DNA from: Roseicyclus sp.
GTDB lineage: Bacteria > Pseudomonadota > Alphaproteobacteria > Rhodobacterales > Rhodobacteraceae
Assembly: GCA_018401055.1 (NCBI GenBank)
Contig: JAGYLB010000085.1
Span: forward strand, 1-64,000
Direction: 5' to 3'
DNA: 64,000 nucleotides
A program made the translations under genes and the position numbers. A model generated the notes under the pieces. It ran no database searches. It was not told where the DNA came from and saw only the letters and a program-made list of their open reading frames with translations. Numbering within the stretch: position 1 is the first letter of the stretch; each line of letters opens with the position of its first letter. This document shows positions 9,349 through 17,982 of this stretch, piece by piece.

Positions 9349-10054
9349 TCAGTACAGCCGGGTTGCAGGCCCAGTCACCGGGCGCGGGCGCGCCGCGCGG
9401 TCCATCGGCACGCTGTCAGCCACCTTGCGCGCCAGTTCTTGCCCGAAAAGCGCGACCATCGCGTTCGACAGCGCGGGCTTGCGCGCCATCTGCCGCTTGA
9501 GGGCGGCTATGGGCAAGCGCACCACCGTGCCACCATCGGGCAGGGTCACGTCGGCCGAGGATGGCGCGCCCGTCAAAAAGGCGATCTCGCCCACGAAGGC
9601 GGGCCCGGCAATGGGAAAGCCATGGCCCGCTTTGCCGATCACGATCCTGTCGGAAAAGACCAGCATCAGGTCCTCGACCGGCCGTCCCTCCCATGCCAGT
9701 TGGGTGCCCGCCTGTTCGGTATGGCGGGTCATCAAGGACCGCAGGCGGCGGAACTGCCCCGGAGCTGAGGGTAGGGAAATGATCGAAAAGCGCCCGGTCC
9801 TCGGCGCTCATGCGCCAGCGGGTGCGTTCGGACACGATCAGCACGATCAGCACGAGGTTAATGGCCACCAGCCCAAGGTTCGACAGGAAGGATTGCAAGA
9901 TCGGATCTGACCGAGATCCGTAAAAGATCGCATCGCAGGCCAGACCACCGGCCACAAGCACGCGCAGCAGCAACTCGTCACGCACCATGAAGCCCGCGAT
10001 CTTGAGCATGAGCCCGAAGAGCAAAATGCCGCTCAAGACTACCGTCGGCTCCAT
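9349..10054 (-). CDS. Membrane protein with C-terminal cyclic-nucleotide-binding domain, one frameshift near 9755
   Basis: The N-terminal half has three hydrophobic spans (VLSGILLFGLMLKIAGFMV, VLVAGGLACDAIFYG, LGLVAINLVLIVLIVSE). The C-terminal half is a CRP-type cNMP-binding fold: LMLVFSDRIVIGKAG, the phosphate-cassette-like FVGEIAFLTGAPSSADVTL, then a helical end. There is no helix-turn-helix, so it is not a CRP regulator; the layout is that of Popeye-like membrane cNMP receptors. The frames meet near 9755. The start at 10054 has GGCGAG six bases upstream; a longer form from TTG at 10150 is possible. It lies 29 bases upstream of the cyclase gene on the same strand, so it probably senses that enzyme's product. 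Confidence 0.75.
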
Positions 10055-10178
10055 CGAACTCGCCTGAAAACCCGCTTGAAAATCATGAAGATGCCCTGCC
10101 GTGCCGGAGGTATGCCAACACATGCTTACCCAATTCATCGCCATGTCCAAAGGCGAAAGGTCAGGACGGATGAACGCG

Positions 10179-10197
10179 TTTATGAATTTTTTATGAA
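10179..10197 (-). promoter_or_regulatory. Candidate Pho-box-like direct repeat upstream of the PstB-like gene
   Basis: On the minus strand the sequence reads TTCATAAAAAATTCATAAA: two TTCATAA units with an 11-base period. Alphaproteobacterial and enteric PhoB boxes are two CTGTCAT units with the same period, so the architecture fits although the bases match only in part. It lies about 95 bases before the ATG of the PstB-like gene and is strikingly AT rich for this genome. Confidence 0.3.
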
Positions 10198-10288
10198 ATG
10201 CGACATCCGACGATCTGTGTCAAATCCCGACTCCGTCGCATTCTGCACCATGGCGCCAGCCATATCGCCCCGAGAAGGAAACCCGAAC

Positions 10289-11134
10289 ATGCTGGCCCGT
10301 TTCCCCTTACCGCCCGATCGCCCGAACGCCAGCGCCCGGCCGAACGTGATCCACCCCGCCGGGCGCAATGCAGCTCCGCTGCTCAGCGTCTCGGATTTGT
10401 CGTTGTGGTATGATGGCGGCAAGCAGGCGCTCGATGGTGTCAGCTTCGATCTCTACGCGCATGAGGCCTTGGCCTTCATAGGGCCTTCGGGCTGCGGCAA
10501 GTCCACGATGCTCAAGGCGCTGAACCGGATGCATGACGCCACGCGCGGGGTGCGCCATGAGGGTCGCATCCTCTTTGACGGAATCGACATCCACGCACCC
10601 GAGGTTGATCCGCCGCTCCTGCGGCGGCGCTTCAGCTGGGTAGCGCAGAAGCCCAACCCGTTTCCGGGTTCGGTCTGGCACAATGTCGCCTATGGGCCGA
10701 GGATCCACGGGCTGATGCCCACCCGCGCCGATCTGGAGGCGCATGTGGAACGCTGCCTGCGCAAGGCGAATCTGTGGGACGAGGTCAAGGACCGGCTGCA
10801 CAGTGCCTCGGGCCTTGAGCTTTCGGGCGGCCAGCAACAGCGCCTGTGCATCGCGCGCGCCCTGTCGACAGAGCCCGACATCTTGCTGATGGATGAGCCC
10901 ACGGGCTCGATCGACCCCATCGCCACCGCTGCGGTCGAAGAACTGGTGAGCGAGCTGAAGCAGGAAAAGGCCATCGTGATCGTGACCCATTCGATGATGC
11001 AGGCCCGCCGTGTGGCCGACCGGGTGGCCTATTTCCACCTCGGCAGGCTGCTCGAGATCGGCCCGTCCGACGTCGTTTTCGACAGCGCCGCGACGCCCGA
11101 GGCGCGCAACTTCATCGCCGGGAAATTCGGCTGA
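10289..11134 (+). CDS. PstB-like phosphate ABC transporter ATP-binding protein (orphan)
   Basis: An intact 281-residue ABC ATPase. Walker A is GPSGCGKSTMLKALNRMHD, the Q-loop is VAQKPNPFPGSVWHNVAYG, the signature is LELSGGQQQRLCIARALS, Walker B is ILLMDEPTGSID and the H-loop is IVIVTHSMMQA. The pairing of KPNPFP with NRMHD and the phrase VAYGPRIHG mark the PstB family, which energises high-affinity phosphate uptake. The ATG at 10289 is preceded by AGAAGGAA. No pstS, pstC, pstA or phoU lies nearby: the left neighbour encodes the cNMP protein and the right neighbour a convergent adenosine kinase. The ATPase must serve permeases elsewhere or have another role. Confidence 0.85.
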   Translation: MLARFPLPPDRPNASARPNVIHPAGRNAAPLLSVSDLSLWYDGGKQALDGVSFDLYAHEALAFIGPSGCGKSTMLKALNRMHDATRGVRHEGRILFDGIDIHAPEVDPPLLRRRFSWVAQKPNPFPGSVWHNVAYGPRIHGLMPTRADLEAHVERCLRKANLWDEVKDRLHSASGLELSGGQQQRLCIARALSTEPDILLMDEPTGSIDPIATAAVEELVSELKQEKAIVIVTHSMMQARRVADRVAYFHLGRLLEIGPSDVVFDSAATPEARNFIAGKFG

Positions 11135-12127
11135 TCAGGTCAGCCCGGCCTCGGCGAACACCTCGGAGAGCGGACGCTTGGGGCGCGGGCCGACATGGCG
11201 GATCACTTCAGCGGCGGCGGCGACGCCCATCTTGCCCGCCATCTCCAGATCGCGGCCGGTGGCCATGCCATACAGGAAACCGGCCGCGAACTGGTCGCCC
11301 GCGCCGGTCGCATCCACCGGCGTGATCCGCGTCACCGGGACCTCGACGCGTTCGGCACCGCGCAAGATCTTCACGGGCTCGCCCGAATGGGTACACACGA
11401 CGATGTCACAGATGGCGGCTGCCTGTGCGAGCGCCCCATCCAGATCATCGGTCTGGTAAAGCGCCAGCCATTCCTCATGATTGCCGATCACGTAATCCAT
11501 CTGGCCCGCGATCAGCGTCAGGAAATCCGCTCGGTGCCGGTCAACGCAGAAGGGATCGGACAGCGTGATGCCGACCTTGCCGCCACCCTTGCGGCAATGC
11601 TCGGCCGCGGCGGCAAAGGCGGTTTTCCCTTCGGGCTTGTCGTAGAGATACCCCTCCAGAAACAGCCAGCGCGCATTGCCCGCGACGCTTGCGTCAACGT
11701 CACCCGCGTCGAAATCAGCACCCGCACCCAGATAGGTGTTCATCGACCGCTCGCCATCAGGCGAGACGAAGATCATCGACCGCGACGTCGGCGCGGGCGC
11801 ATCCTTGACCGGCGAATTGGGGAAATCGGTGCCTTGTTCGGCCATGCCATCGGCATAGAAGCGGCCCAAAGCATCATCCTTGACCTTGCCCAGAAACGCC
11901 GTGCTCAACCCCAGCGTGCCTGCCCCCGCGATCGTGTTGGCGACCGACCCGCCCGGCGTCTGCACCCTGTCGCGCATGGCCGCATACAAAAGTTCGGCCC
12001 GCTCGCGGTCGATCAACTGCATGATGCCCTTCTCGATCCCCATGTTGTCGAGGAAACTGTCGTCGCCATGCGAGATCACATCGACGATGGCATTGCCGAT
12101 GCCCACAAGGTCATAGGTCTTGGTCAT
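11135..12127 (-). CDS. Adenosine kinase / PfkB-family sugar kinase
   Basis: An intact 330-residue kinase. It opens YDLVGIGNAIVDVIS, has the substrate-binding GGSVANTIAGAGTLG, and carries the PfkB signature VDATGAGDQFAAGFLYG with the catalytic Asp and anion hole. Rhodobacterales proteins of this length and start are annotated as adenosine kinases, which phosphorylate adenosine to AMP in purine salvage. The start at 12127 overlaps the stop of nth by the classic ATGA, so the two are translationally coupled. An upstream in-frame extension is rejected for that reason. It converges on the PstB-like gene with no spacer. Confidence 0.85.
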   Translation of the reverse strand: MTKTYDLVGIGNAIVDVISHGDDSFLDNMGIEKGIMQLIDRERAELLYAAMRDRVQTPGGSVANTIAGAGTLGLSTAFLGKVKDDALGRFYADGMAEQGTDFPNSPVKDAPAPTSRSMIFVSPDGERSMNTYLGAGADFDAGDVDASVAGNARWLFLEGYLYDKPEGKTAFAAAAEHCRKGGGKVGITLSDPFCVDRHRADFLTLIAGQMDYVIGNHEEWLALYQTDDLDGALAQAAAICDIVVCTHSGEPVKILRGAERVEVPVTRITPVDATGAGDQFAAGFLYGMATGRDLEMAGKMGVAAAAEVIRHVGPRPKRPLSEVFAEAGLT

Positions 12128-12768
12128 TGGGTCTTGTCCTCGTATTGGCACAGGTCGGCGATCAGGCACGCCCCGCATTTAGGTTTGCGCGCGACGCAGA
12201 TATAGCGGCCGTGCAGGATCATCCAGTGATGGGCGTGGAGCTGGTATTCGGCGGGCACATGATCCTCGATGGCGCGCTCGACGGCGTCGACATCACGGCC
12301 CGGCGCGATGCCCGCCCGGTTGCCAAGGCGGAAGATATGGGTGTCGACCGCCTGCGCCGGGAATTGCCACCACATGTTCAAGACCACATTGGCGGTCTTG
12401 CGCCCCACGCCCGGCAGCGATTGCAGCGCCGCGCGGCTGGACGGCACCTCCCCCCCATATTCCTCGACCAGAATGCGGCTGAGCTTGATGACGTTCTTGG
12501 CCTTGTTGCGGAACAGGCCGATGGTCTTGATATGCTCGGTCACACCCTCTTCGCCCAGGGCCAGCATCTTTTCGGGCGTGTCGGCGATCTCGAACAGGCG
12601 TTTGGTGGCCTTGTTCACGCCTGCATCCGTCGCCTGCGCGCTCAGCGCCACCGCGACGACCAAAGTATAGGCATTGGTGTGGTGCAATTCGCCCTTCGGT
12701 TCCGGCTCGGCGGCCTGAAACCGCGCGAAGATCTCGCGCATCGCATGATAGGGCAACTGGTTGGCCAT
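12124..12768 (-). CDS. nth: Endonuclease III (DNA glycosylase/AP lyase)
   Basis: An intact 214-residue protein, the usual length. The helix-hairpin-helix LPGVGRKTANVVL contains the catalytic Lys, VDTHIFRLGNR contains the catalytic Asp, and CVARKPKCGACLIADLC gives the C-x6-C-x2-C-x5-C pattern that holds a [4Fe-4S] cluster. It removes oxidised pyrimidines and nicks the abasic site in base excision repair. The ATG at 12768 begins MANQLPYHAMREIF. Its stop overlaps the adenosine kinase start. A divergent alkyl-DNA repair gene lies 95 bases upstream. Confidence 0.95.
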   Translation of the reverse strand: MANQLPYHAMREIFARFQAAEPEPKGELHHTNAYTLVVAVALSAQATDAGVNKATKRLFEIADTPEKMLALGEEGVTEHIKTIGLFRNKAKNVIKLSRILVEEYGGEVPSSRAALQSLPGVGRKTANVVLNMWWQFPAQAVDTHIFRLGNRAGIAPGRDVDAVERAIEDHVPAEYQLHAHHWMILHGRYICVARKPKCGACLIADLCQYEDKTQ

Positions 12769-12863
12769 GGTGCCCTTTTGGCGGCTTGCGCGCCCTGCGT
12801 CCAGCGCGATTTGGCGCAAGTTCCGGGTCGCGCACGGCCTGCGCTTCGGCCTAATGTCGCGTC

Positions 12864-13695
12864 ATGACCGATGAGCACACATATCATTACCACGTCATCC
12901 GCCGCGCCATTGCAGAGATCGACGCGGCCGATGCCCCCCTCACCCTCGAGGCGCTGGCCGCGCGCCTGCAGATGAGCCCCGCGCATTTCCAGCGCGTCTT
13001 CACCGCATGGGTCGGCGTCAGCCCCAAACGCTACCAGCAATATCTGACGCTCGATCATGCGCGCGCCCTGCTGCGCGCGCGGTTCACGACGCTCGCGACA
13101 GCGGATGCGGTGGGCCTGTCAGGAGGCGGACGGCTGCACGATCTCTTCGTGACATGGGAGGCGATGGCACCCGGCGATTACGCGCGGGGGGTGCGGGCCT
13201 GACGATCCGGCACGGCTGGTTCGACAGTCCTTTCGGCGCGGCGCTGGTAATGGGCACCGACCGCGGTCTGTGCGGTCTGGGCTTTGCGGCCGAGACCGGG
13301 GCGGAGGCCGCCATGGCGGACCTGACCGGCCGCTGGCCTGCGGCACAGTTCGTCGAGGATCGCGCCGCGCTGGCGCCCATGGTCGCCAAGGCTTTGGCGA
13401 GACGCCGGGTCAGGCACGGCTGCACCTGATCGGCGCGCCGTTCCAGATCAAGGTCTGGGAGGCGCTGCTGCAGGTCCCCTCCGGCCATGTCACCACCTAT
13501 TCCGAGATTGCCACCGCCGTGGGCCACCCCCGCGCCATGCGCGCCGTGGGAACCGCCGTGGGGCGCAACCCGATCAGCTGGCTCATTCCCTGCCACCGCG
13601 CCCTGCGCAAATCGGGGGCCTTGGGCGGCTACCATTGGGGCCTGCCCGTCAAGCGCGCGCTGCTGGCCCGCGAGGCGGCGCAAAGCGGGGCCTGA
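12864..13695 (+). CDS. AraC-type HTH / O6-methylguanine-DNA methyltransferase fusion, two frameshifts
   Basis: Residues 1 to about 110 are an AraC-like DNA-binding domain (LTLEALAARLQMSPAHFQRVFTAWVGVSPKRY). After a shift near 13195 the chain continues HGWFDSPFGAALVMGTDRGLCGLGF, the N-terminal part of Ogt. A second shift near 13400 leads to the methyltransferase core: FQIKVWEALLQVPSGHVTTYSEIA and the acceptor site ISWLIPCHRALRKSGALGGY, where PCHR holds the methyl-accepting Cys. Total length is about 277 residues. The zinc-cysteine N-terminal domain of E. coli Ada is absent, so methyl-phosphotriester sensing is not expected. It repairs O6-methylguanine by a suicide reaction and may regulate its own gene. 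It is divergent from nth. Confidence 0.88.
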
Positions 13696-13829
13696 GACGT
13701 CACGGCAAAACGGCAAGATTCCGCCATTTCGGCTTTTTCCCTCTGCAGCTTGGCGCCTGCGCTGCTATATTGTGACCGAAGAAAGGTCTCGGGGAAACCG
13801 GACCGAGAGCAGTCTGGAAGGGCATCGCC

Positions 13830-14478
13830 ATGATCATTCGCACGAAACTTACCGCATTCGTCACTGTCTCTGCGCTTGCGCTGACAGGCTGTGTCACCAC
13901 GCAGCCCATGGGCGAGCGCACCCAGAGCGGCGCCATCATCGGCGGCATGCTCGGCGCGGCAGCGGGCGCGTTTGGCAATGACAGCGACCCGGGCATGGGC
14001 GCGCTGGTCGGCGGCGCGGCAGGCGCGCTGGCGGGCGGTGCCATCGGCGCGGCGCTGGATCGGCAGGCCCGCGACCTGCGCGGCAGCCTCGTCCAACGAT
14101 GACATCCGCATCCAGAACACCGGGCGGGAACTGGTCGTCACAATGCCCGAGGGCATTCTTTTCGACATCGACAGCGCCGCGATCCGGGCCAATCTGCAAG
14201 CCGATCTGCGCGCGCTGGCGCGCAACCTGCAGCAATACCCTAACACCACCGTCGACGTGATCGGCCACACCGACAACACCGGCAGCGCGGGTTACAATCA
14301 GGACCTGTCGTCGCGGCGCGCCTGCAAGCCGTGGCCGGCGTGCTGCTTGAGGCACGGCGTCTCGCCCGGCCGCGTGCGCGCGTTTGGCCGGGGCGAAGAT
14401 GAACCGGTCGCCTCGAACCTGACTCCCGATGGCCGCGCGCAGAACCGCCGGGTCGAGGTCATCATCCGCCCGCGCTGA
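13830..14478 (+). CDS. OmpA-family lipoprotein with glycine-zipper domain, about three frame changes
   Basis: The N terminus MIIRTKLTAFVTVSALALTGC is a lipoprotein signal with the lipobox LTGC. Next comes a glycine-zipper stretch (AIIGGMLGAAAGAFG, ALVGGAAGALAGGAIGAA) that probably inserts in or oligomerises at a membrane. After a shift near 14090 the OmpA C-terminal domain follows: FDIDSAAIRANLQADL, VDVIGHTDNTGSAGYN, and GRGEDEPVASNLTPDGRAQNRRVEV, which bind peptidoglycan. A pair of compensating shifts near 14318 and 14360 disturbs LQAVAGVLL between those motifs. It tethers the outer membrane to the cell wall. It stands alone between the repair gene and a GntR regulator. Confidence 0.85.
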
Positions 14479-14555
14479 TCGCGCGCGCAGGGCCGCATTC
14501 GGCTGGACAGCCCCCTTTCGCTGGTCATAAGATTTGACCAATCCGGGAGGGGGCC

Positions 14556-15326
14556 ATGCCGTTTCAACGCATCGAGGCCGAGAAACTGTCGCATTCCGTC
14601 GTGCGGCAGATCGAACAACTCATCTTGCGCGGCATCTTGCGCCCCGGCGAACGCCTGCCCTCGGAACGGGAGTTGAGCGAGCGTCTGGGCGTGTCGCGGC
14701 CCAGCTTACGCGAAGCCATCGCGGAATTGCAGGACCGCGGGCTGCTCGCGGCGCGCGCGGGCGCGGGCATCTATGTGGCCGATGTTCTTGGATCGGCCTT
14801 TTCGCCCGCGCTGATCCGGCTGATCTCCAGCCACGAGGAAGCGGTCTTCGACTACATCGCCTTTCGCCGCGACCTCGAGGCGATCGCGGCGGAACGCGCC
14901 GCAGTGCAGGGCTCGGATACCGACCTAAAGGTGATCGACGCCATCTTGCGCAAGATGGAAGCCGCCCACAAAAAGCGCAATCCGGCCGATGAGGCGGAAC
15001 TGGACGCGGAATTTCACCTCGCCATCCTCGAGGCCAGCCACAACGTGATCTTGCTGCACATGATGCGCTCGATCTTCGACCTTTTGAAACAGGGCGTGTT
15101 TTTCAACCGCCAGATGATGTTCAAGAGCCGCACCACCCGCGACCTGCTGCTCGATCATCACCGCGCCATCAACGCGGCTCTGCAGGCCCGCGACCCGGCG
15201 GCGGCACGTGCGGCGGTGCAAGAACACCTGAGCTATGTCGAAAGCCGTCTGGGCGAATTGCGCCGCGCCGAAAAGAACGAAGAAGTCGCGCGCCTGCGCT
15301 ACGCCCACGAAAAGGAACGCGACTAA
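14556..15326 (+). CDS. GntR-family regulator with FCD ligand domain (FadR/PdhR type)
   Basis: An intact 256-residue protein. Residues 10-75 are a winged helix (VVRQIEQLILRGILRPGERLPSERELSERL, VSRPSLREAIAELQDRGLL). Residues 95-230 are an all-helical FCD domain with metal-ligand style histidines in DAEFHLAILEASHN and LDHHRAINAAL, as in regulators that sense organic acids. The ATG at 14556 follows GGGAGGGGGCC. It converges with an enolase-superfamily gene 64 bases away and could control it. PdhR-type repressors in this group respond to pyruvate or sugar acids, but the ligand here is not known. Confidence 0.88.
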   Translation: MPFQRIEAEKLSHSVVRQIEQLILRGILRPGERLPSERELSERLGVSRPSLREAIAELQDRGLLAARAGAGIYVADVLGSAFSPALIRLISSHEEAVFDYIAFRRDLEAIAAERAAVQGSDTDLKVIDAILRKMEAAHKKRNPADEAELDAEFHLAILEASHNVILLHMMRSIFDLLKQGVFFNRQMMFKSRTTRDLLLDHHRAINAALQARDPAAARAAVQEHLSYVESRLGELRRAEKNEEVARLRYAHEKERD

Positions 15327-15340
15327 CCTCGCCCTGCCCT

Positions 15341-15360
15341 TTCATCTTCCCGGAAATACG
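15341..15360. repeat. Dispersed intergenic motif, copy 1 (TTCATCTTCCCGGAAATACG)
   Basis: This 20-base motif lies between the convergent GntR and enolase-superfamily genes. Its reverse complement is almost identical to bases 21398-21417, another convergent gap (19 of 20 match). A looser relative is at 16691-16714. Confidence 0.55.
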
Positions 15361-15390
15361 GACGGCACCACGCCGCCGCCCGCAGCGCCT

Positions 15391-16620
15391 CTAGTCAACC
15401 GCACCGCCGCCGAAGGCATTGCCGTTTTGCCAGTCGCAAGGCGCGTCTTGCATCTCGAGGTGCAGGCGTGTGCCGGTCCAAGCATGCGCGGCCGCCAGCG
15501 CATCATCGAGCTCGATCCCCAGGCCGGGGGCGGTCGGGGCTTCGACAAAGCCGCCCTCCACCCTCGGCCGTCCGGTCACCAGGCGCTTGTGGAACTCGGT
15601 CTCGATCGCCTCGACCATCAGCAGGTTCGGGCAAGCGACGCCCAGATGGACGTTTGCCGCCCATTCGACCGGCCCGGCATAGAGATGCGGAGCGATCTGG
15701 GCGCTGTGGGCTTCGGCCAGAATGGCGATCTTGCGCCCTTCCCAGATGCCGCCCGCGCGGCCCAGAGCGGGCTGCACGATGCGCACACCTGCGCGGAGCG
15801 CCGCGGCAAACTCCATCTTGCCGCACAGGCGCTCGCCGGTGGCGACCGGGATCGAGGTGGCGCGCGCCACCTCGGCCAACCCGGCGATGTCATCGGGTGG
15901 GATGGGCTCCTCGAACCACAGCGGATCATGGGGCTCGATCGCCTTGGCCAGCCGGATGGCATGGCCGGGCGTGAACTGGCCATGGGTGCCGAACAAGAGA
16001 TCGGAGCGGTCCCCCACGGCAGCGCGGATCTTTGCGCAAAAGGCGGCTGAAAGGCTGATGTCAGACCGTGCGGGCGCATGGCCACCACGGATCGTGTAGG
16101 GGCCGGCCGGATCGAATTTGACCGCCGTCCAGCCCTCGGCCACGCGTTTGGCGGCGGCTTCGCCTTGCGCGTCGGGATCGACCCAGAATCGCGCCACCGC
16201 GTCGGGGGCCGCGTCATCCTCGGGATAGATGTAGGTATAGGCGCGCAGCCGGTCATTCATCCGCCCGCCCAAGAGCGCCCAGACAGGCCGCTCGCGCGCC
16301 TTGCCCAAGATGTCCCAACAGGCCATTTCCAGCCCTGCAAAGGCGCCGAAGACGGTCGGATCGGCGCGCTGCGTGAAGCCCGAGGACCAGACGCGGCGGG
16401 CCATCAGCTCGATGTTCTCGGGGCTTTCGCCCTCCATGTGGCGCGCGAAAACATCCGCGATGACCGCGCGCATGGCCGTGGCGCCAACGGCGGCGGCATA
16501 GACCTCGCCCAAGCCCGTGATGCCGCAAGCGGTGGTGAGACGCACGATCTGCCAGTAACGCCCGCCCCAACCGGGCGCGGGCGGAGCGATGGTGAAGATC
16601 TCGAGATCTTGCAGTTTCAT
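15391..16620 (-). CDS. Mandelate racemase/muconate lactonizing enzyme-family protein (enolase superfamily)
   Basis: An intact 409-residue protein with the N-terminal capping domain (KLQDLEIFTIAPPAPGWGG; GLEMACWDILGKA) and the C-terminal barrel. Readable ligand positions are E in DPLWFEEPIPPDDI and E in SIPVATGERLCG. The first ligand strand reads LLFGTHGQFTPGHAIRLA, where many dehydratases have DxH. HLYAGPVEWAA supplies the usual His region near the end. The family abstracts a proton next to a carboxylate, as in sugar-acid dehydratases and cycloisomerases. The GTHGQ pattern suggests a cycloisomerase or sugar-lactone branch, but I cannot name the substrate. It converges on the GntR gene and lies downstream of a zinc dehydrogenase gene. 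Confidence 0.85.
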   Translation of the reverse strand: MKLQDLEIFTIAPPAPGWGGRYWQIVRLTTACGITGLGEVYAAAVGATAMRAVIADVFARHMEGESPENIELMARRVWSSGFTQRADPTVFGAFAGLEMACWDILGKARERPVWALLGGRMNDRLRAYTYIYPEDDAAPDAVARFWVDPDAQGEAAAKRVAEGWTAVKFDPAGPYTIRGGHAPARSDISLSAAFCAKIRAAVGDRSDLLFGTHGQFTPGHAIRLAKAIEPHDPLWFEEPIPPDDIAGLAEVARATSIPVATGERLCGKMEFAAALRAGVRIVQPALGRAGGIWEGRKIAILAEAHSAQIAPHLYAGPVEWAANVHLGVACPNLLMVEAIETEFHKRLVTGRPRVEGGFVEAPTAPGLGIELDDALAAAHAWTGTRLHLEMQDAPCDWQNGNAFGGGAVD

Positions 16621-16690
16621 GGTGTCCTACCCTCTGGCTGGCGGCGGCTTGGAGGCTCTGCCTCCGGCCCGGCCTTCGGCCGCGCCTCCC

Positions 16691-16714
16691 CCGGGATATT
16701 TTCGAAACGAAGAA
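16691..16714. repeat. GC-rich palindromic stretch and dispersed motif, copy 2
   Basis: Between the enolase-superfamily and dehydrogenase genes lie the perfect short palindromes GGAGGCTCTGCCTCC and GGCCTTCGGCC, then CCGGGATATTTTCGAAACGAAGAAG. The latter resembles the motif copies at 15341 and 21398. Sequences like this are common at gene ends in Rhodobacterales and may aid termination. Confidence 0.4.
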
Positions 16715-16718
16715 GGTC

Positions 16719-17811
16719 TCAGGTCGCGAAGATCAAGACGTTGCGGCGGGCCTGACCGGCATTGGTGTCGGCGATGGCGGCGTTGATCTGGTCGAAGGCC
16801 CATTGCCGAGAGACGAGTTCGTCGAGCTTGAGACGCCCCTGCCCATAAAGGTCGACCATCCAGGGGATGTCGCGGGACAGCACCACATCGCCCATCTTGC
16901 TGCCGCGCATGCCGTGCCCCAGTGCCGCGACCATGACAGGCTCGTAGCTGGACATCGCGCCCGAGGCTGGCATGCCGACCGCATAGGCCGTGCCGCCCGG
17001 CGCGATCAGCCGGAGCGCGCATGTCATAGGCGGGGACAGCACCCACGGTGACGAAGACATGATCGGAGAGCCTGCCGCCGGTGATGCGTTCCAGCTCCTG
17101 CCACGGCTTTTCCACCGTGGCGAGGATCGCGTCGGTGGCGCCGAAGGCGCGGGCATCATCGAGTTTCGAGGGTTCCAGATCCATCGCCACGATGCGGGCC
17201 GCGCCCGCGATCTGGGCACCCTGCACGGTGTTGAGACCGACGCCGCCCGCGCCGATCACGACGACCGTGTCGCCGGGCCGCACGCGCGCTGTGTTGACCA
17301 CTGCGCCGACGCCCGTGGGCACGCCGCAGGCGAGCAGGCAGGCGGAATGGGGGGCGGCCGTCTCGCCCAAGGGGGCGATCTGGGATTGGTCGACGATGAC
17401 CTTTTCGGCGAAGGCCCCGCATTCCATCGCGGCCAGCACCGGGGCGCCGGTGGCATCGGTCAGTTTCGGCGCACGCTCGGTCTTGCCCGAGCAATAGACG
17501 GGCTTGCCGCTGGCGCAGTTCGGGCAGGTGCCGCAAGACCGGATCAGGGTGACGAGCACGCGCTCGCCCAGCGCCACTTTTGCGACGCCGGGGCCAAGCG
17601 CCGTGACGCGACCTGCCGCCTCGTGGCCGTAGACGGCGGGCAGCGTGCCGCCCCATGCGCCTTCGAGATAGGAGATGTCGGAATGGCATATCGCGACGGC
17701 CTCGAGCGTGACCTCGATCTCGCTGGGGCCCGGATCGCGCAAGGTGAGCGTTTCGATCTCGAGCGGCGCGCCGAAGCTGCGGCAGACCGCGGCGCGGATG
17801 GTGGATGGCAT
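16719..17811 (-). CDS. Zinc-dependent medium-chain alcohol dehydrogenase, one frameshift near 17015
   Basis: The chain begins MPSTIRAAVCRSFGAPLEIE. Catalytic zinc ligands are Cys in AICHSDISYLEG and the His-Glu pair in VYGHEAAGRV; the structural zinc is held by CGTCPNCASGKPVYC. The NAD-binding Rossmann motif is VVVIGAGGVGLNTVQGAQIAGA, and MDLEPSKLDDA places an Asp that prefers NAD over NADP. The shift near 17015 separates this from the C-terminal part (APGGTAYAVGMPASG to NVLIFAT); total about 364 residues. It should oxidise an alcohol or hemiacetal. It is divergent from pcaD and upstream of the enolase-superfamily gene on the same strand, 98 bases apart. Confidence 0.87.
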
Positions 17812-17982
17812 GGTGGTGGTCCCTCGTGTCCCTCGTGTCTTGCGGGCATCCTTGCATAAGGCGCAGGCATGGCATGGCGATTTCGCGCCGTGGAACTGCC
17901 TGTTCGCGACCTCGGGGTGGCGGCTGCCCCTTGCAGGGTGGCGCGCGCTGGCCCAGAACCGGGGCAACGGACGGAGGATGCG

